Assembly: GCA_023362775.1 (NCBI GenBank)
Contig: JALMGJ010000001.1
Coordinates: forward strand, 60,481,501-60,545,500
DNA from: Charina bottae
Lineage: Eukaryota > Chordata > Lepidosauria > Squamata > Charinaidae
DNA: 64,000 nucleotides
Direction: 5' to 3'
Part shown: piece by piece, positions 9,939 to 21,460 of the stretch
Position numbering within the stretch: position 1 is the first letter of the stretch
How the letters are laid out: each line of letters begins with the position of its first letter
Program-made: the position numbers and the translations under genes
The notes under the pieces: model-generated
Told to the model about the DNA's origin: nothing
The model's input: the letters and a program-made list of their open reading frames with translations, nothing else
Database searches by the model: none

Positions 9939-12900
9939 TGCTACAAATTGTTGTTGTTAGTTGCTGTCGAGTCATTTACGACTCATAGCGACCCTATGTA
10001 TAATAGAACGAAATGCTAAATGGTCTTGCGCCAATTGCCTGACTGTTCCAATGTTTGCATCCATTGTTGCAGTAATTGTGTCAATCCATCGTGTTGAAGG
10101 TCTTCCTCTTTTCCGCTGGCCCTCGACTTTACCAAAAATGATGTCCTTTTCAAGCGATTGGTCTTTCCTGACAATGTGCACAAAGTATTAGAGTCTAAGC
10201 CTAGTTATCCTTGCCTCTAGTGAACATTTTGGTTGTATTTCTTCTAAAACTGATTTGTTTGTTCTTCTGGCAGTCCATGGTACTTTCAGTAATCTTCGCC
10301 AACACCACAATTCAAACGCATCAATTCTTCTTCTATCTTCCTTTTTTAATGTCCAAGTTTCACAGGCATATGTAGCAATTGAGAAAACCATAGCATGAGT
10401 CAGACGCACCTTTGTTTTTAGACTGACGTCTTTACTTCTGAAAACCTTAGATAGGTCTTGGATGGCAGATTTTCCCAGCACGATACGTTGTCTGATTTCT
10501 TGATTACTACTTCCCTTTGCATTAATTGTTGATCCAAGTAGAATGAAATTGTTGGCAACTTCAATTTCTTCTCCATTAATTGTGACATTACTTATTGGTC
10601 CGTTCGTGAGAATCTTCGTCTTCTTCACATTCAAATGTAGTCCGTATTGCTGACTACAGTCTTTGATCTTCATGAGCAAGTACTTCAGGTCTTCTTCATT
10701 TCCAGCAAGCAAAGTTGTGTCATCTGCATATTGTAGGTTGTTAATGAGTCTTCCGCCAATTCTGATACCCTGCTCTTCTTCGTACATTCCTGCTTCTCGA
10801 ATTATTTGTTCAGTGTACACATTGAATAAATAGGGTGAAAGTAAACAACCTTGCCGCACACCTTTTCCAATTTTGAACCACTCGGTAACACCGTTTTCTG
10901 TTCTAACGACTGCCTCTTGAACCGTGTACAGGTTCTGCATGAGTACAGTTAAGTGCTCTGGGATTCCCATTCTTTGTAATATTAACCATAACTTGTTATG
11001 GTCCACACAGTCAAACGCTTTTGCGTAATCAATGAAGCAGAGGTAAACATCTTTCTGGTATTCTTTGCATTCAGCCAAGATCCATCTAACATCAGCTATG
11101 TTATCTCTCGTGCCGCGTCCTCTTCTAAATCCAGCTTGGACTTCTGGTAGTTCTCTGTCGATGTAAGGCTGCAAACGTTGTTGAATTATTTTCAGCAAAA
11201 TTTTGCTAGCATGTGAAATTAATGAAATTGTTCGATAATTTCCACATTCAGTTTGATCTCCTTTCTTTGGAATGGGTATGAATACGGATCTCTTCCACTC
11301 AGTTGGCCAGGTCTCTGTCTTTCAAACTTCTTGACATAGAAAAATAAGTGCTTCCACTGCTGCATCTGATTGTTGAAGTATCTCAATTGGTAATCCATCA
11401 ATTCCTGGAGCCTTGTTTTTCGCCAGTACCTTCAGTGCAGCTTGAACTTCTCCCTTCATTACCGGTGGTTCTTGATCATATTCTACCTCCTGGAATAGCT
11501 GAACATCAACTAACTCTTTTTTATACAATGATTCTGTATACTCCTTTCATCTTCTCTTAATACTACCCGTGTCATTTAATGTATTGCCCATAGAATCTTT
11601 AAGGATAGCAACTCGGGGCTTGAATGTTCTCTTCAGCTCTTTCAGTTTGAGAAATGCTGATCGTGTTCTTCCTGTTTGATTTTCTAACTCTAGGTCTTCG
11701 TATATTTCATCATAATATTTTTCCTTATCTATTCTAGCTGCCCTTTGAAATTTTCTATTTAGTTCTCTTACTTCATTCTTTCTTCCTTTAGCTTTAGCTA
11801 CTCGGCATTTAAAAGCAAGTTCCAGAGTCTCATCTGACATCCATTTGGATCTTTTCTTCCTTTCCTGCCTTTTTAATTATCTTTCGCTTTCTTCGCATAT
11901 TATGTTCTTAATATCTTCCCACAACTCTTCTGGTCTTCGATCATCAGTATTTAGTGCCTCAAATCTATTTTTGAGGTGATATCTAAATTCAGGTGGGATG
12001 TTTTCAAGGTCATACTTTGGCACTCTTGATCTTACTTTATTTTTCTTCAGCTTCAGCTTGAACATAAGCAGTTGATGATCTGTCCCACAGTCTGCTCCTG
12101 GCTTTGTCTTAACTGATAGTATTGAGCTTCTCCATCGTCTCCTTCCACAAACGTAATCAATTTGGTTTCTGTGTAATCCATCTGGCGAGGACCATGTGTA
12201 TAGTCATCGACTGTGTTGTTGGAAAAAAGTATTGCAAATAAATAAATCATTGGTCTTACAGAATTCTATCATAAGGTCTCCAGCCTCGTTTCTGTCACCA
12301 TGGCCATATTTTCCAACTACTGATCTTTCTTCTTTATTTCCAACTTTTGCATTCCAGTTGCCAATAATTAACAAAGCATCTTGGTTGCACGTTCAATCAA
12401 TTTCAGATTGCAGCATTTCATAGAAGTTTTCAATTTCTTCATCTTCAGCATTCATGGTTGGTGCATAAATTTGAATAATAGTAGTATTAACTGGTCTTCC
12501 TTGTAGGCGTATGGATATTAGTCTATCACTGGCGGCATTATACTTTAGAATTGATCTTGAAATATTCTTCTTAATGATGAATGCCATGCCGTTCCTCTTC
12601 AAGTTTTCATTCCCAGCATAGTATACCATGTGACTGTCAGATTCCAAGTGTCCAATGCCAGTCCACCTCAGCTCACTAATGCCTAAGATGTCAATCTTTA
12701 GGTGTTCCATTTCACACTTAACAACCTCCAGTTTTCCTTGGTTCATACTTCGTACATTCCATGTCCCAATTTTTAATGGATGTTCGTAGCTGTTACTTCT
12801 CATTTTGAGTCGTGCCACATCAGCAAATGAAGGTCCCGAAGGCTTTACTCCATCCGCGTCACAAAGGTCGGCTCTACTTTGAGAAGGCAGATCTTCCTCA

Positions 12901-13182
12901 GTAGCATATTGAGTGCCTTCCAACCTGAGGGGCTCATCTTCCAGCACTATATCGCAAAACGTTCTGTTGTAGTCCATAGGGTTTCATTGGCATGTCTTCG
13001 GGAGTAGATTACCAGGCCTTATTCCCTAGCCTGTTCTTTGTCTGGAAGCTCCACTGGAACCTGTCCACCATGGGTGACCCTTCTGGTAGAACAACTACTG
13101 GTGGCATAGCTTCCAGCATCATAGCAATGCGCAAGCCACCACAGTACGACAAACTGACAGACAGGTGGTGGTGCTACAAATT
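9939..13182 (-). mobile_element. Full-length RTE-clade LINE with 11-bp target duplication
   Basis: TGCTACAAATT flanks the element at 9939-9949 and 13172-13182, giving a body of 9950-13171 (3,222 bp) on the minus strand. That is about full length for RTE/BovB. The 3' end in the sense direction reads 'cgctatgagtcgtaaatgac' and ends in '(aac)n'. This tail differs from that of the BovB copies at 13311 and 39918, so it is a separate RTE lineage. I recall a very similar tail in afrotherian RTE/AfroSINE families. A 5' leader of about 190 bp precedes the ORF. The copy is old, with many frame breaks. Confidence 0.9.
9972..12977 (-). pseudogene. RTE ORF: APE endonuclease and reverse transcriptase, decayed
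   Basis: From 12977 the minus strand reads MDYNRTFCD..., then the AP-endonuclease start 'KIGTWNVRSMNQGKLEVV', 'DILGISELRWTGIGH' (catalytic Glu region) and 'IIQIYAPTMNAEDEE'. Frame breaks follow near 12390, 12060, 11870, 11540, 11320 and 11200. The RT core (11198-10188) is one open stretch with 'AGFRRGRGTRDNIADVRW', 'CFIDYAKAFDCVDHNKLW', 'GVRQGCLLSPYLFNVY' and catalytic 'NNLQYADDTTLLAG'. The C-terminal 'ELWCWRRLLKVPWTARR' is followed by another break near 10185. The last segment ends 'IHRVAMSRK'. Domain order and length match a complete RTE ORF of about 1,000 aa. It is non-functional. Confidence 0.9.
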
Positions 13183-13299
13183 AAGATCCCATATATGGAT
13201 CACTGAAGTACAGATGTGCTTTTTCTCTTCCTATTATTAAAAGTTTATTTGGAAGAATCCTTGGTTTTGATAGAAAACTGTGCAACTTAATAAGCTTAT

Positions 13300-14239
13300 A
13301 ATGATGTTTTGGGAAAGGAGTACGGCAGGGTTGTATACTCTCACCCTACCTATTCAACCTGTACGCAGAACACATCATGCAACATGCTGGGATTGATGAA
13401 TCCAAGGCTGGAGTTAAAATCGCTGGAAGAAACATTAACAATCTCAGATATGCAGATGATACCACTTTGATGGCTGAAAGCGAGGAGGAGTTGAGGAACC
13501 TTATGACGAAGGTGAAAGAAGAAAGTGCAAAAGCTGGGTTGCAGTTAAACCTCAAAAAAACCAAGATTATGGCAACCAGCTTGATTGATAACTGGCAAAT
13601 AGAGGGAGAAAACATGGAGGCAGTGACAGACTTTGTATTTCTAGGTTCAAAGATTACTGCAGATGCTGACTGCAGCCAGGAGATCAGAAGACGTCTACTT
13701 CTTGGGAGGAGAGCAATGACAAATCTTGATAAAATAATTAAGAGCAGAGACATCACACTGACAACAAAGGTCCACATAGTTAAAGCAATGGTATTCCCTG
13801 TAGTAACCTATGGCTGCGAGAGCTGGACCATAAGGAAGGCTGAGCGAAGGAAGATAGATGCTTTTGAACTGTGGTGCTGGAGGAAAATTCTGAGAGTGCC
13901 TTGGACTGCAAGAAGATCAAACCAGTCCATACTCCAGGAAATCAAGCCAGACTGCTCACTTGAGGGAATGATATTAAAGGCAAAACTGAAGTACTTTGGC
14001 CACATAATGAGAAGACAGGATACCCTGGAGAAGATGCTGATGCTAGGGAAAATGGAAGGCAAAAGGAAGAGGGGCCGACCAAGGGCAAGATGGACGGATG
14101 ATATTCTGGAGGTGACGGACTTGACCGTGGGGGAGCTGGGGATGGCAACGGCTGACAGGAAGCTCTGGCGTGGGCTGGTCCATGAAGTCACAAAGAGTCG
14201 GAAGTGACTGAACGAATAAACAACAAACAATGATGTTTT
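13300..14239 (+). mobile_element. BovB LINE, 5'-truncated, with 11-bp target duplication
   Basis: AATGATGTTTT at 13300-13310 and 14229-14239 flanks an insertion of 13311-14228. The 5' break falls inside the RT domain ('GKGVRQGC'). The 3' end reads 'cacaaagagtcggaagtgac' and then 'gaacgaataaacaacaaac', a BovB tail. It is colinear with 41959-42877 of the longer copy at 39918, at roughly 97% identity by eye. Confidence 0.92.
13311..14207 (+). pseudogene. BovB reverse transcriptase, C-terminal part, still open
   Basis: The frame is open from the 5' truncation point to a stop after 'LVHEVTKSRK'; the first ATG within it is at 13377. It carries 'GVRQGCILSPYLFNLYAEH', catalytic 'NNLRYADDTTLMA' (about 13437-13475), 'CESWTIRKAERRKIDAFELW' and 'LKYFGHIMRRQDTLEK', followed by 'KRKRGRPRARW'. 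It lacks the endonuclease and the first RT motifs, so it cannot act alone. The intact frame where the longer copy has a deletion at 42158 shows that this insertion is young or came from a better-preserved source. Confidence 0.9.
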
Positions 14240-14274
14240 AATGTTTGTTGTCCAGTTTGCCGCATGTAAGCCTA

Positions 14275-14987
14275 ACCAGGTAGACCAGACAGGAAATATG
14301 GCCAGATAAGCTAATTCTACTTTACTGTAAAGCTACATTAACAGAAACTTGCAATGGCTGTTGTGGGTCTTCCGGGCTGTGTGGCCGTGTTCTGGAAGTT
14401 GTGGTTCCTAACGTTTCGCCAGCATCTGTGGCCAGCATCTTCAGAGGGCAGGAGCACAGATAGAAGCAAAATCTCTGTGCCCAGGTAGAGTGGGAATGTT
14501 CTATTTATAGAGCTAAATTATAGGAGATTAGGTGGAGTTTTTTGTTGTGTTGAAATGTTAACGAGTGGCTGATGAGCGTGATTAGCATGTTCATTGTGAG
14601 AAGTATTCCCATGTCCTGGTGGTTGGACTGAGTTCGTTGACCTTTTGCAGTTTGTGTTTTTCAGGACTGGTAGCCAGGTTTTGCTAATTTTTAAACTTTC
14701 TTCTTTTTTATTGTAACTGTGCTGGTGTTTGTGAATTTCAATGGCTTCTCTGTATAATCTGGTGTAGTGGCTTTTTTTTTTTGAAACTTGCAAGTCTGAA
14801 AGTACAGTTCTCCCACTGTCACCTTTACAGCCTGAGAACTTAGGGAGCATCCCTTCTGAGCCTCTTGCTCTGCCCAGTATGTAGCTGTGGGCTATAAGCT
14901 CCCTCTTATTTGCCCATTCCCTAGATAGCATCTCTTCACCCAGTCTCCCAAGGTCATTCCCACATACCATTACACCACCAGATATGT
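14275..14987. repeat. Unclassified interspersed repeat, copy 1 (split)
   Basis: The parts 14275-14354 and 14783-14987 align with 37818-38078. Shared stretches include 'cttgcaagtctgaaag', 'cccttctgag' and 'aaggtcattcccacatacc'. Copy 1 is interrupted by the Penelope-like insertion at 14355-14782. No ORF, terminal inverted repeat or tail is clear, so an LTR or DNA-element origin cannot be decided. Confidence 0.65.
14344..14793 (-). mobile_element. Penelope-like insertion with 11-bp target duplication
   Basis: GAAACTTGCAA flanks the insert at 14344-14354 and 14783-14793. The insert is 14355-14782 on the minus strand. Its left end is the terminal-repeat sequence 'tggctgttgtgggtcttccg', the same as in the foldback element at 56389. 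Next on the minus strand comes the end of a Penelope ORF: 'SHYTRLYREAIEIHKHQHSY' followed by 'KKEESLKISKTWLPVLKN'. The 5' end carries a run of 11-12 A residues directly against the target duplication. It is a heavily 5'-truncated copy of a second Penelope lineage, different from the one at 62-3430. Confidence 0.85.
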
Positions 14988-15000
14988 TCAAACTATCAAC

Positions 15001-15030
15001 ATACATACATACATACATGCATACATACAT
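15001..15030. repeat. (CATA)n microsatellite
   Basis: Seven tetranucleotide units with one ATGC variant. Confidence 0.9.
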
Positions 15031-15059
15031 AGCTGGATCTTTTCCTCCTTTTGAACATA

Positions 15060-16299
15060 TCATAGGCTACTTTTGAAAACCCTGTCAGTATCCAAAAAGA
15101 GTTTGTCATTCAAAACTGGAAGCTACTGCTTGATAATTAACAACTTAAGTGTCTCACTGAGTATACAGAATTAGTTGTACAGATTTTGGATTCAGGCCAA
15201 TAAATGGTATTCCTGAGAATTCCATTAAATTATAATGTTTGTACTTCAAATAGATGGGTTGAAAACCAAGAGCCACATTCCTTCAGGTGACATCTGTTTG
15301 GGTCTATATATTAACCAGGGCTGAAACTAACACTAGAAGGTCCAGAAGAAAAGTGGCTGGGGACATTCATGTTCATTTAGACACACCACTTTCCCCCTCT
15401 TTCTGACATTTTCTCATTTTCTTTCTAATTTTCTCTCACACAACATCTAATCTCTATCTCTCTTTCAAACAATAAACTATGGGAGAAATAGAGGGAGGGA
15501 GGGAGGGAGGGAAAAGAAAAAGCTCTTAACAGAGGTCTGACCTTATCTCTAGAAATTAGGCCAAGGGACACAATAAATTAGACCTTGGGCCACTTACAGC
15601 TGTTGGGATACAGGTTGCCCATCCATACTTCAAAAGATATAGGATAAATTGGGATTTTAATGATAAACCCAGTAACCTTTCTTTTGCCGGCTTTGGTAGA
15701 ATGTACAAACATTTAAAACATATCAGCCGCTAATCATTGCTCTTTATTTCATACACCATAATATTATTATATCTGAAGATCATTAAGCCCAGATCAGCTA
15801 CAGTTTTGATCTTTAGTCTTAGTATGGCAATTAGGTTTTTAAAACATACTTTCTCTTCTAACTAAAATAATAGCCATTTTCTTACTATCTTTTGCCAGAA
15901 GTTATAAAAGGTATGGGTTAAGTTTATTCTTGCAAAAATTATGAGAGATATAAAGTTGAATTGCCTACTGTGTCCTGTATTTGAATATACAGTACATAAT
16001 ATTGTTTGTCTCAATCAGGTAAGTAGATAACAGAGTAGAATGTAATCTAGCTATAGTAAGAAGACAGAAAATTCAAATTCAAATTTCTTGGCCAAGTTTG
16101 ATGTTATATGCTGCTCCCCAAAGGGCATCTTAAGGGAGGAAATTCTGAATGAGTTGTCCTGAATCCACAGGATTTTTTCTACTATCACCTTGTCACAAAT
16201 ACTCCTGTTTTGTGGGAAATGTATTTGAGAGGATGTTGTATGTGCAACCGTAGATGTTCTTGGAGAAAAACTGATCAGCATGATTTTTTTTCCCTTTCT
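15060..16299. other. No recognised gene; short GGGA repeat
   Basis: AT-rich sequence with a (GGGA)n run at about 15491-15511. No protein domain or named repeat recognised. Confidence 0.5.
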
Positions 16300-18240
16300 G
16301 TGTTCATGCTTAGTCATTCACAATCTTTTGGTAATGTTGACCATGATATCCTTGTGGACCAATTCCATGAATTGGGGGTTTGTCCTGATCCAGACTGAGC
16401 AATCACATAGTAGCAAGTTTGCAAATGATTTAATGATGGGGATGCAACTCAAACACTTGGGTGAGCAGTCACACATAAGCTTCAGGAGAAAAACAGAGAA
16501 GATGAGATCTTGCCTTATAATCAGGGTACAGCACCAGTGGTGCCAATTTGAAGCAGAGAGTTCAAAGATCTAGAATCAGAGGTCTACAGCAGGGGTGGGG
16601 AACCTTTTTTCTGCCAAGGGCCATTTGGATATTTATAACCGGGGACCGGGGGGTGGGGGCGGGGTTTCTGGGATTTCCACAGAACGGAGGCCAGAGTTTG
16701 CAGGCAGGAGCCAATCACAAGCACTGGGGGGCGGGGTTTGCAGGCGGGAGCCAATCGCGTGGAAGGGGCAGGGTTTGCGGGCGGGAGCCCCGCAGGCCTT
16801 AGGCAGGAGCCCCGTGGACCTTATACGGCCCGCGGGCCTGACGTTGCCCACCCCTGGTCTACAGAATTCAGCCCTAGGAGTCAAGAAGCAGGACCAGAAG
16901 GTGGGGAGCCAACAGCACATAGGTCCGGGGGGAAAAACAGGATAAGACAGCAGCAGAGAAACAAGAATTGTCCCTTTAAGTCCAGATTTCAAAAACCAAA
17001 AAATTCCATATCAAGTTCATCAGATCTAGTGTCTGAGAACAGAACAAGGAACCAGAATAATAAAAATGCAGACCAATATTTAAGGATTATTTCCCTCAGA
17101 GATCAAGGACCTGAAGGCCTCCTAAGTAGTCCTCCTAAGTAGTCCTAGCTATGCTCATGGTTCAGTAAGGGGTACTGCAATCTTTGCTTCTTGAGTAGCT
17201 GTGCTGATTGCCTTTGCTCTGTCCTACGAAGCTCCAAGTCTCTGACTTGGAGGAGCCAGGATAGACCATTACAGGGTTGGGGGTACTCAATTATAATAGT
17301 TCGGCTCCTACTTGCAAAGGCAGTCTCACTGTCTCTGTCTGTGGCTCTGCACTTTGATAGCTATGCTGTGGCGTGCCACAGGCATTATTTTGTCCCCAGT
17401 GTTATTTAATATATATTTAATAATAAAATACAACCAACGACCAACCGATTAAAAAAACAATTGAAAGAGAATAAAATACAATGAAAATATACAGTAAGTA
17501 TAGTCAATGTTATTTAACATCTATATAAAGCTCCTGGGAGGAGTCATTCAGAATTTGGGAACTAGCTATCATAATATACTGTTCAGTTCTAGTTCTCTGT
17601 AACATCTGCATTTGAACTAGTGTCTGGATGGAGTGGATGAGGAACAATAAAGTGACACTGAATCCCAACAAGACAGAGAACTTGTGGATGGGTGGTTTCT
17701 GGAGAAAGCAATTGGGGGAGGCTTGCATGTTCTAAATGGGGCTGTATTCCCTCAGAAAGACCAAGTATGTAGTTGGGCTTCATGACTGTCATGGAGGCCC
17801 AACCAGGGGCATCCACACAGGGGGGCTGTTCAGATCTGCAAGATGGTGTATTCAGCATTGTGATCCAAGCCCCACTCCTTTTGTGCATGCATGCAACACC
17901 CTTATACACACTCATGGACACCACTGGGCTCAGCTAGAGACATCTATTAAGTAGCTTTGATTAAGATACCAACTATGCCATATGCTGGATAGGGACGGCC
18001 TAGATACTTGTTCACACACTGGTAATCTAATGCTAAGATTACTATAATGTATAGTCTGTCTGGGACTACCATGCCCTTGTTCCAGAACTTTCAGTTCATG
18101 CAGACTGGAGAGACTAGGTTGCTGAACCATATGCTTGGTTATACACATGTATACCTCTGTTAAGGTGACTGTACTATTTATCACTGTTCAGGGTTCAGGG
18201 TTTTGCTTAAACATATAAGCCCCTAAACAATTTTGGACCA
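16300..18240 (+). mobile_element. Old L2-group LINE relic, plus strand
   Basis: Fragments of an L2 RT appear in order on the + strand. 'VDHDILVDQFHELGV' (about 16338-16382) matches the AFDTVDHDILL motif. 'VPQALFCPQ' followed by 'YLIYI' (about 17370-17415) matches GVPQGS.LSP.LFNIYM. Around 17640-17800 there is a decayed 'LNP.KTE.LW'-like segment followed by 'GGLHVLNGAVFP'. Around 17960-18090 a relic of the C-terminal region is recognisable. Many stops and frameshifts are present. A hAT MITE sits inside at 16582-16864. It is much older than the L2 copy at 7976. Confidence 0.65.
16582..16864. mobile_element. GC-rich hAT-type MITE with 8-bp target duplication
   Basis: The body is 16590-16856 (267 bp), flanked by GTCTACAG at 16582-16589 and 16857-16864. 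The ends are CAGGGGTGGGGAAC and its imperfect complement GTTGCCCACCCCTG. The interior holds about three GC-rich sub-repeats, each with 'gtttgcaggcgggagcc' and some with CCAAT and GGGCGGGG boxes. A second copy in opposite orientation is at 38889-39131. No transposase is encoded. Confidence 0.92.
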
Positions 18241-18273
18241 TGTTCTTTGATATATATAATGACAATGTATTAT

Positions 18274-18565
18274 AGTATCTGTCCTTCCAATGACTGCTCA
18301 TTGGAAGGACAGATACTGAAGCTGAAGCTCAAATACTTTGGCCACCTAATGCGAAGAGAGGACTCACTGGAAAAGACCCTGATGCTGGGAAAGACTGAAG
18401 GCAAAAGGAGAAGGGGACGGCAGAGGATGAGATGGTTAGATAGCACCACCGATGTAATGAACATGAATTTGAGTAAACTCTGGGAGACAGTGGAGGACAG
18501 GAAGGCCTGGCGTGCTATGGTCCATGAGGTCACGAAGAGTCGGACATGACTAAACGACTGAACAA
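18274..18565 (+). mobile_element. BovB LINE 3' fragment with inverted 5' end
   Basis: A short BovB 3' end from about 18294 to 18565. The frame reads 'CSLEGQILKLKLKYFGHLMR', then 'LEKTLMLGKTEGKRRRGRQR', and later 'KAWRAMVHEVTKSRT', followed by 'cggacatgactaaacgac'. The wording is closer to ruminant BovB than to the copies at 13311 and 39918. At its 5' edge a perfect 20-bp inverted repeat (18274-18293 / 18298-18317, 4-nt spacer) folds back on the element. This is probably an insertion-time rearrangement. Confidence 0.85.
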
Positions 18566-20490
18566 CAAAATTTCTAATTTACTTTAGTGGGTAGATGGGT
18601 ATGCTTAGAATGGCATTATGAAATATTTGGGATGTTTTGGATTTTATCTATAAGTCATCATTTAGCCCTTTCAGGTCTTTAAATTGTGGCCTGCCACTAA
18701 TGAAGGAACTTGATTTGGCTATAAATATAAATGAGCATTGGCTACTTTCTCAAAAGGCAAGATGGAAGACTACTGTTAGTTTCAAGGACTACCCAAGGCA
18801 GCTATGCAGGTAATAAACAGCAAATCAAATAGAAATTCCCAGAACTAACTGCTTTCATTGCAAGGGGCACTTAAAAAATGCAATATGATATCTGAAAGCA
18901 CCCTAAAGGGAGTCTTCTTTTGGAACAACAACAAAAAAAGACAAATTGCATGGGAAAAGATCATTCCATCACTTTTCTGAGATAACATAAAAAGGACAGA
19001 GGGGAAGTCAAACATTTATAGGGATGGGGTTTTTTTTCACCTTTTAATAGTCACTATAAATATGGTGGTTGACAATACATAAATGTGAAGAATGCTGAAC
19101 ATGATCGCATCCTCACACTTCATACATTATAAAACTGTTCAGGAGCTGTTTATCTATATTAAAAATACCCCACCTATAATATTGCCAAGGAGAGAGTATG
19201 CTGTGATGGTTAACAACTAAATGAGGGAAGCTAGTGGCTCTACAAAGGGGAAAACACACAGCTTTCTATGCTCAGTATCTATTAAGGGTAGAATTAGAAA
19301 TCACAGGAGAAGCAAACAGTAAGTATCCAAACCTTTGCAAATGTTGTGATGCTAACACTGGGATTGATATGGATAGGATATACAGGAAGAAATAGTTGCC
19401 AGCACAAAATCACCACAGTAAATGCCTTCCAATTATTTGGCAGATGATCAAAGGATCTGCAACGGTTCACCAGTTTTTTCCTACAAATGCCCTACCAATA
19501 CATTACTCTCATATTAGCAAATGTGGGTCTGGCAACATACATTTGCCAGAATAATTCCAGTTCAGCTCTGATATCTTTCTCAGTTTTTATACAAGTCTGG
19601 AACATGATTGGTCTAGATTGACAAGTTACAGTTTCTTGTTCCTTTTTAAATAAATACTTGAAAGTTGTCATTAAAACTAGTAAAATAATTCGGAATGCTT
19701 TTGCTACTACTGCAAATAGCATTAATAAGAACATGCCTCATTTCCATCACATCCTTCATACGCTTGGATCTATCTGTCTATCTGTCTATCTGTCTATCAA
19801 TCTTGAAAATGATTAGTGGTTCTTCTTGAGATATTAAAAATGTTAACAATAGCAATGGCTAATATTTTTATAATTATAGTTGTATTCTACTTGTCTCTGG
19901 CATATATACTGTAGGATCATTCATTTTTATCTTTACAAAATTACTTGACCTTGAGGAGCAGTAATTGGCCCAATTCCACCTGATGAACTTTATGGTTCCA
20001 TGGCCAATCAGTTCTCCATGATTCATATCTAGCCCTCTGATCACTATGCTGCAGTGACTCTCACCATGTACTTTATTAGGTTTTATAAAAATGTTAATAA
20101 TGCTTGAACATCTTAAATTGTTTTAGCATTATTTATCAATTTTTCAGCATTTGATCTTTTATGGAAGGAAGGTCCATGAGATATGATTTAAATGGACAAA
20201 GGCCACAGTTCAATCCCTACCATTTCTGATAGAGCCGCTGAAACACTAAAGATGTGCTGCAGGTTGATGCACACAATACTGGGCTAACACAATCTGTGAT
20301 TTTACTTTTTATAAGGTATGTTCCTGTCACTCTAACAATGTTGTTAATAGTAAATCTCCTCCAGCAATTTATGAGAAAGCAACTTTCATAATGCCTTAAA
20401 CATGCTGTTTTTCAATGGAGCCAGTTTACACTTACAGTTTGCTTTGTGCATAATTATGAAATATGTAGTTTATGCTTTCTGAAATGGACT
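18566..20490. other. No recognised gene; short TCTG/TATC repeat
   Basis: AT-rich sequence without recognisable coding potential. A (CTGT/CTAT) tetranucleotide run lies at about 19769-19799. Confidence 0.5.
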
Positions 20491-20494
20491 AGCT

Positions 20495-20618
20495 TTCCCC
20501 AATTTAGCACCCACCAGATGTGTGGACTTCAATTTCCAGAATCTCCTGGTCAAAAATGATCATAGCTGAGAATTCTTGAAAATAAAATCTACACATTTAG
20601 GGTTCCAAATTTGGGGAC
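20495..20618. mobile_element. Degenerate palindromic MITE
   Basis: The left half ('tccccaatttagcacccacc', 'agatgtgtggacttcaattt') and the reverse complement of the right half ('tccccaaatttggaacccta', 'aatgtgtagattttattttc') align over about 60 bp. This gives a diverged foldback of about 120 bp. The 'gatgtgtggacttcaa..cca' wording is common in reptile MITEs. No target duplication is certain. Confidence 0.55.
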
Positions 20619-20984
20619 GTTTAAATTAGACCAAAACTTACGACAGAGACATAAATCTTAAGAACACTTTAATTCCAAAAGACCCAGTTGACCTAGGGAA
20701 ATTCAGCTTAGATTAACTGAAGAGCATCACTAGAGGCAAAAAGGGGAACTATAATTTTATTCTGGAAATGAACTGGCCTTTATCTTTATCTGGGGTTGGT
20801 GAAATTCAAGGAAACTAATTTTAATATATAGCAATGTCCACCAAAGTTACTCTTTTTATTTAAAGTCTATTAGTTTCTCTTTCCTTGCTAATTTCCACTG
20901 TTGAAAGGGAGATGCATCTTTCTAGAATCTGTTTGAAAACAACATTTTATCAAAGAAATGGCTGTCACCTTCTCTTCCTTTTTC

Positions 20985-21310
20985 TGGATGGCTCAGCGGG
21001 TAAGATGCCAGGCTTGTTGATCGGAAGATCGCAAGTTCGGAGGTTCGAATCCCTAGCCCCGCGTGACGGAGTGAACTCCCGCACTAGCCCCAGCTCTTGC
21101 CAACCTAGCAATTTGAAAGCATGCAAATGCAAGTAGATTAATAGGTACCACTTCGGTGGGAAGGTAACAGCGTTCCAAGCACATCATGCCAGCCACATGA
21201 CCGCGGAAGCATCTTCGGACAACGCTGGCTCTTCGGCTAAGAGAGATGAGCACCGGCCCCTAGAGTCGGACACGACTGCACAAATGTGCATGGGGAACCT
21301 TTACCTTTTT
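20985..21310 (+). mobile_element. Sauria-type tRNA SINE
   Basis: It has the same structure as the copy at 4991. The head starts 'ggatggctcagcgggtaaga', the B-box 'ggttcgaatccc' follows, then the body with 'aagcatgcaaatgcaagtag' and the end 'agtcggacacgactgc' plus 'acctttacctttt'. The first few head bases are missing. Target duplications are not clear. Confidence 0.88.
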
Positions 21311-21460
21311 ATGCAAAGATATCCATATTATTTGACTTATGCCCATTTTAACTACAGTATATCTCAAAATTCTTAAACCACTTAGTTTTGAAGCAGTTCT
21401 ATTTATTGTAATGTGCTGCTCCAGAGAAATTAGTTTGGCAGCTGCAGGTTAACTCCTTTG

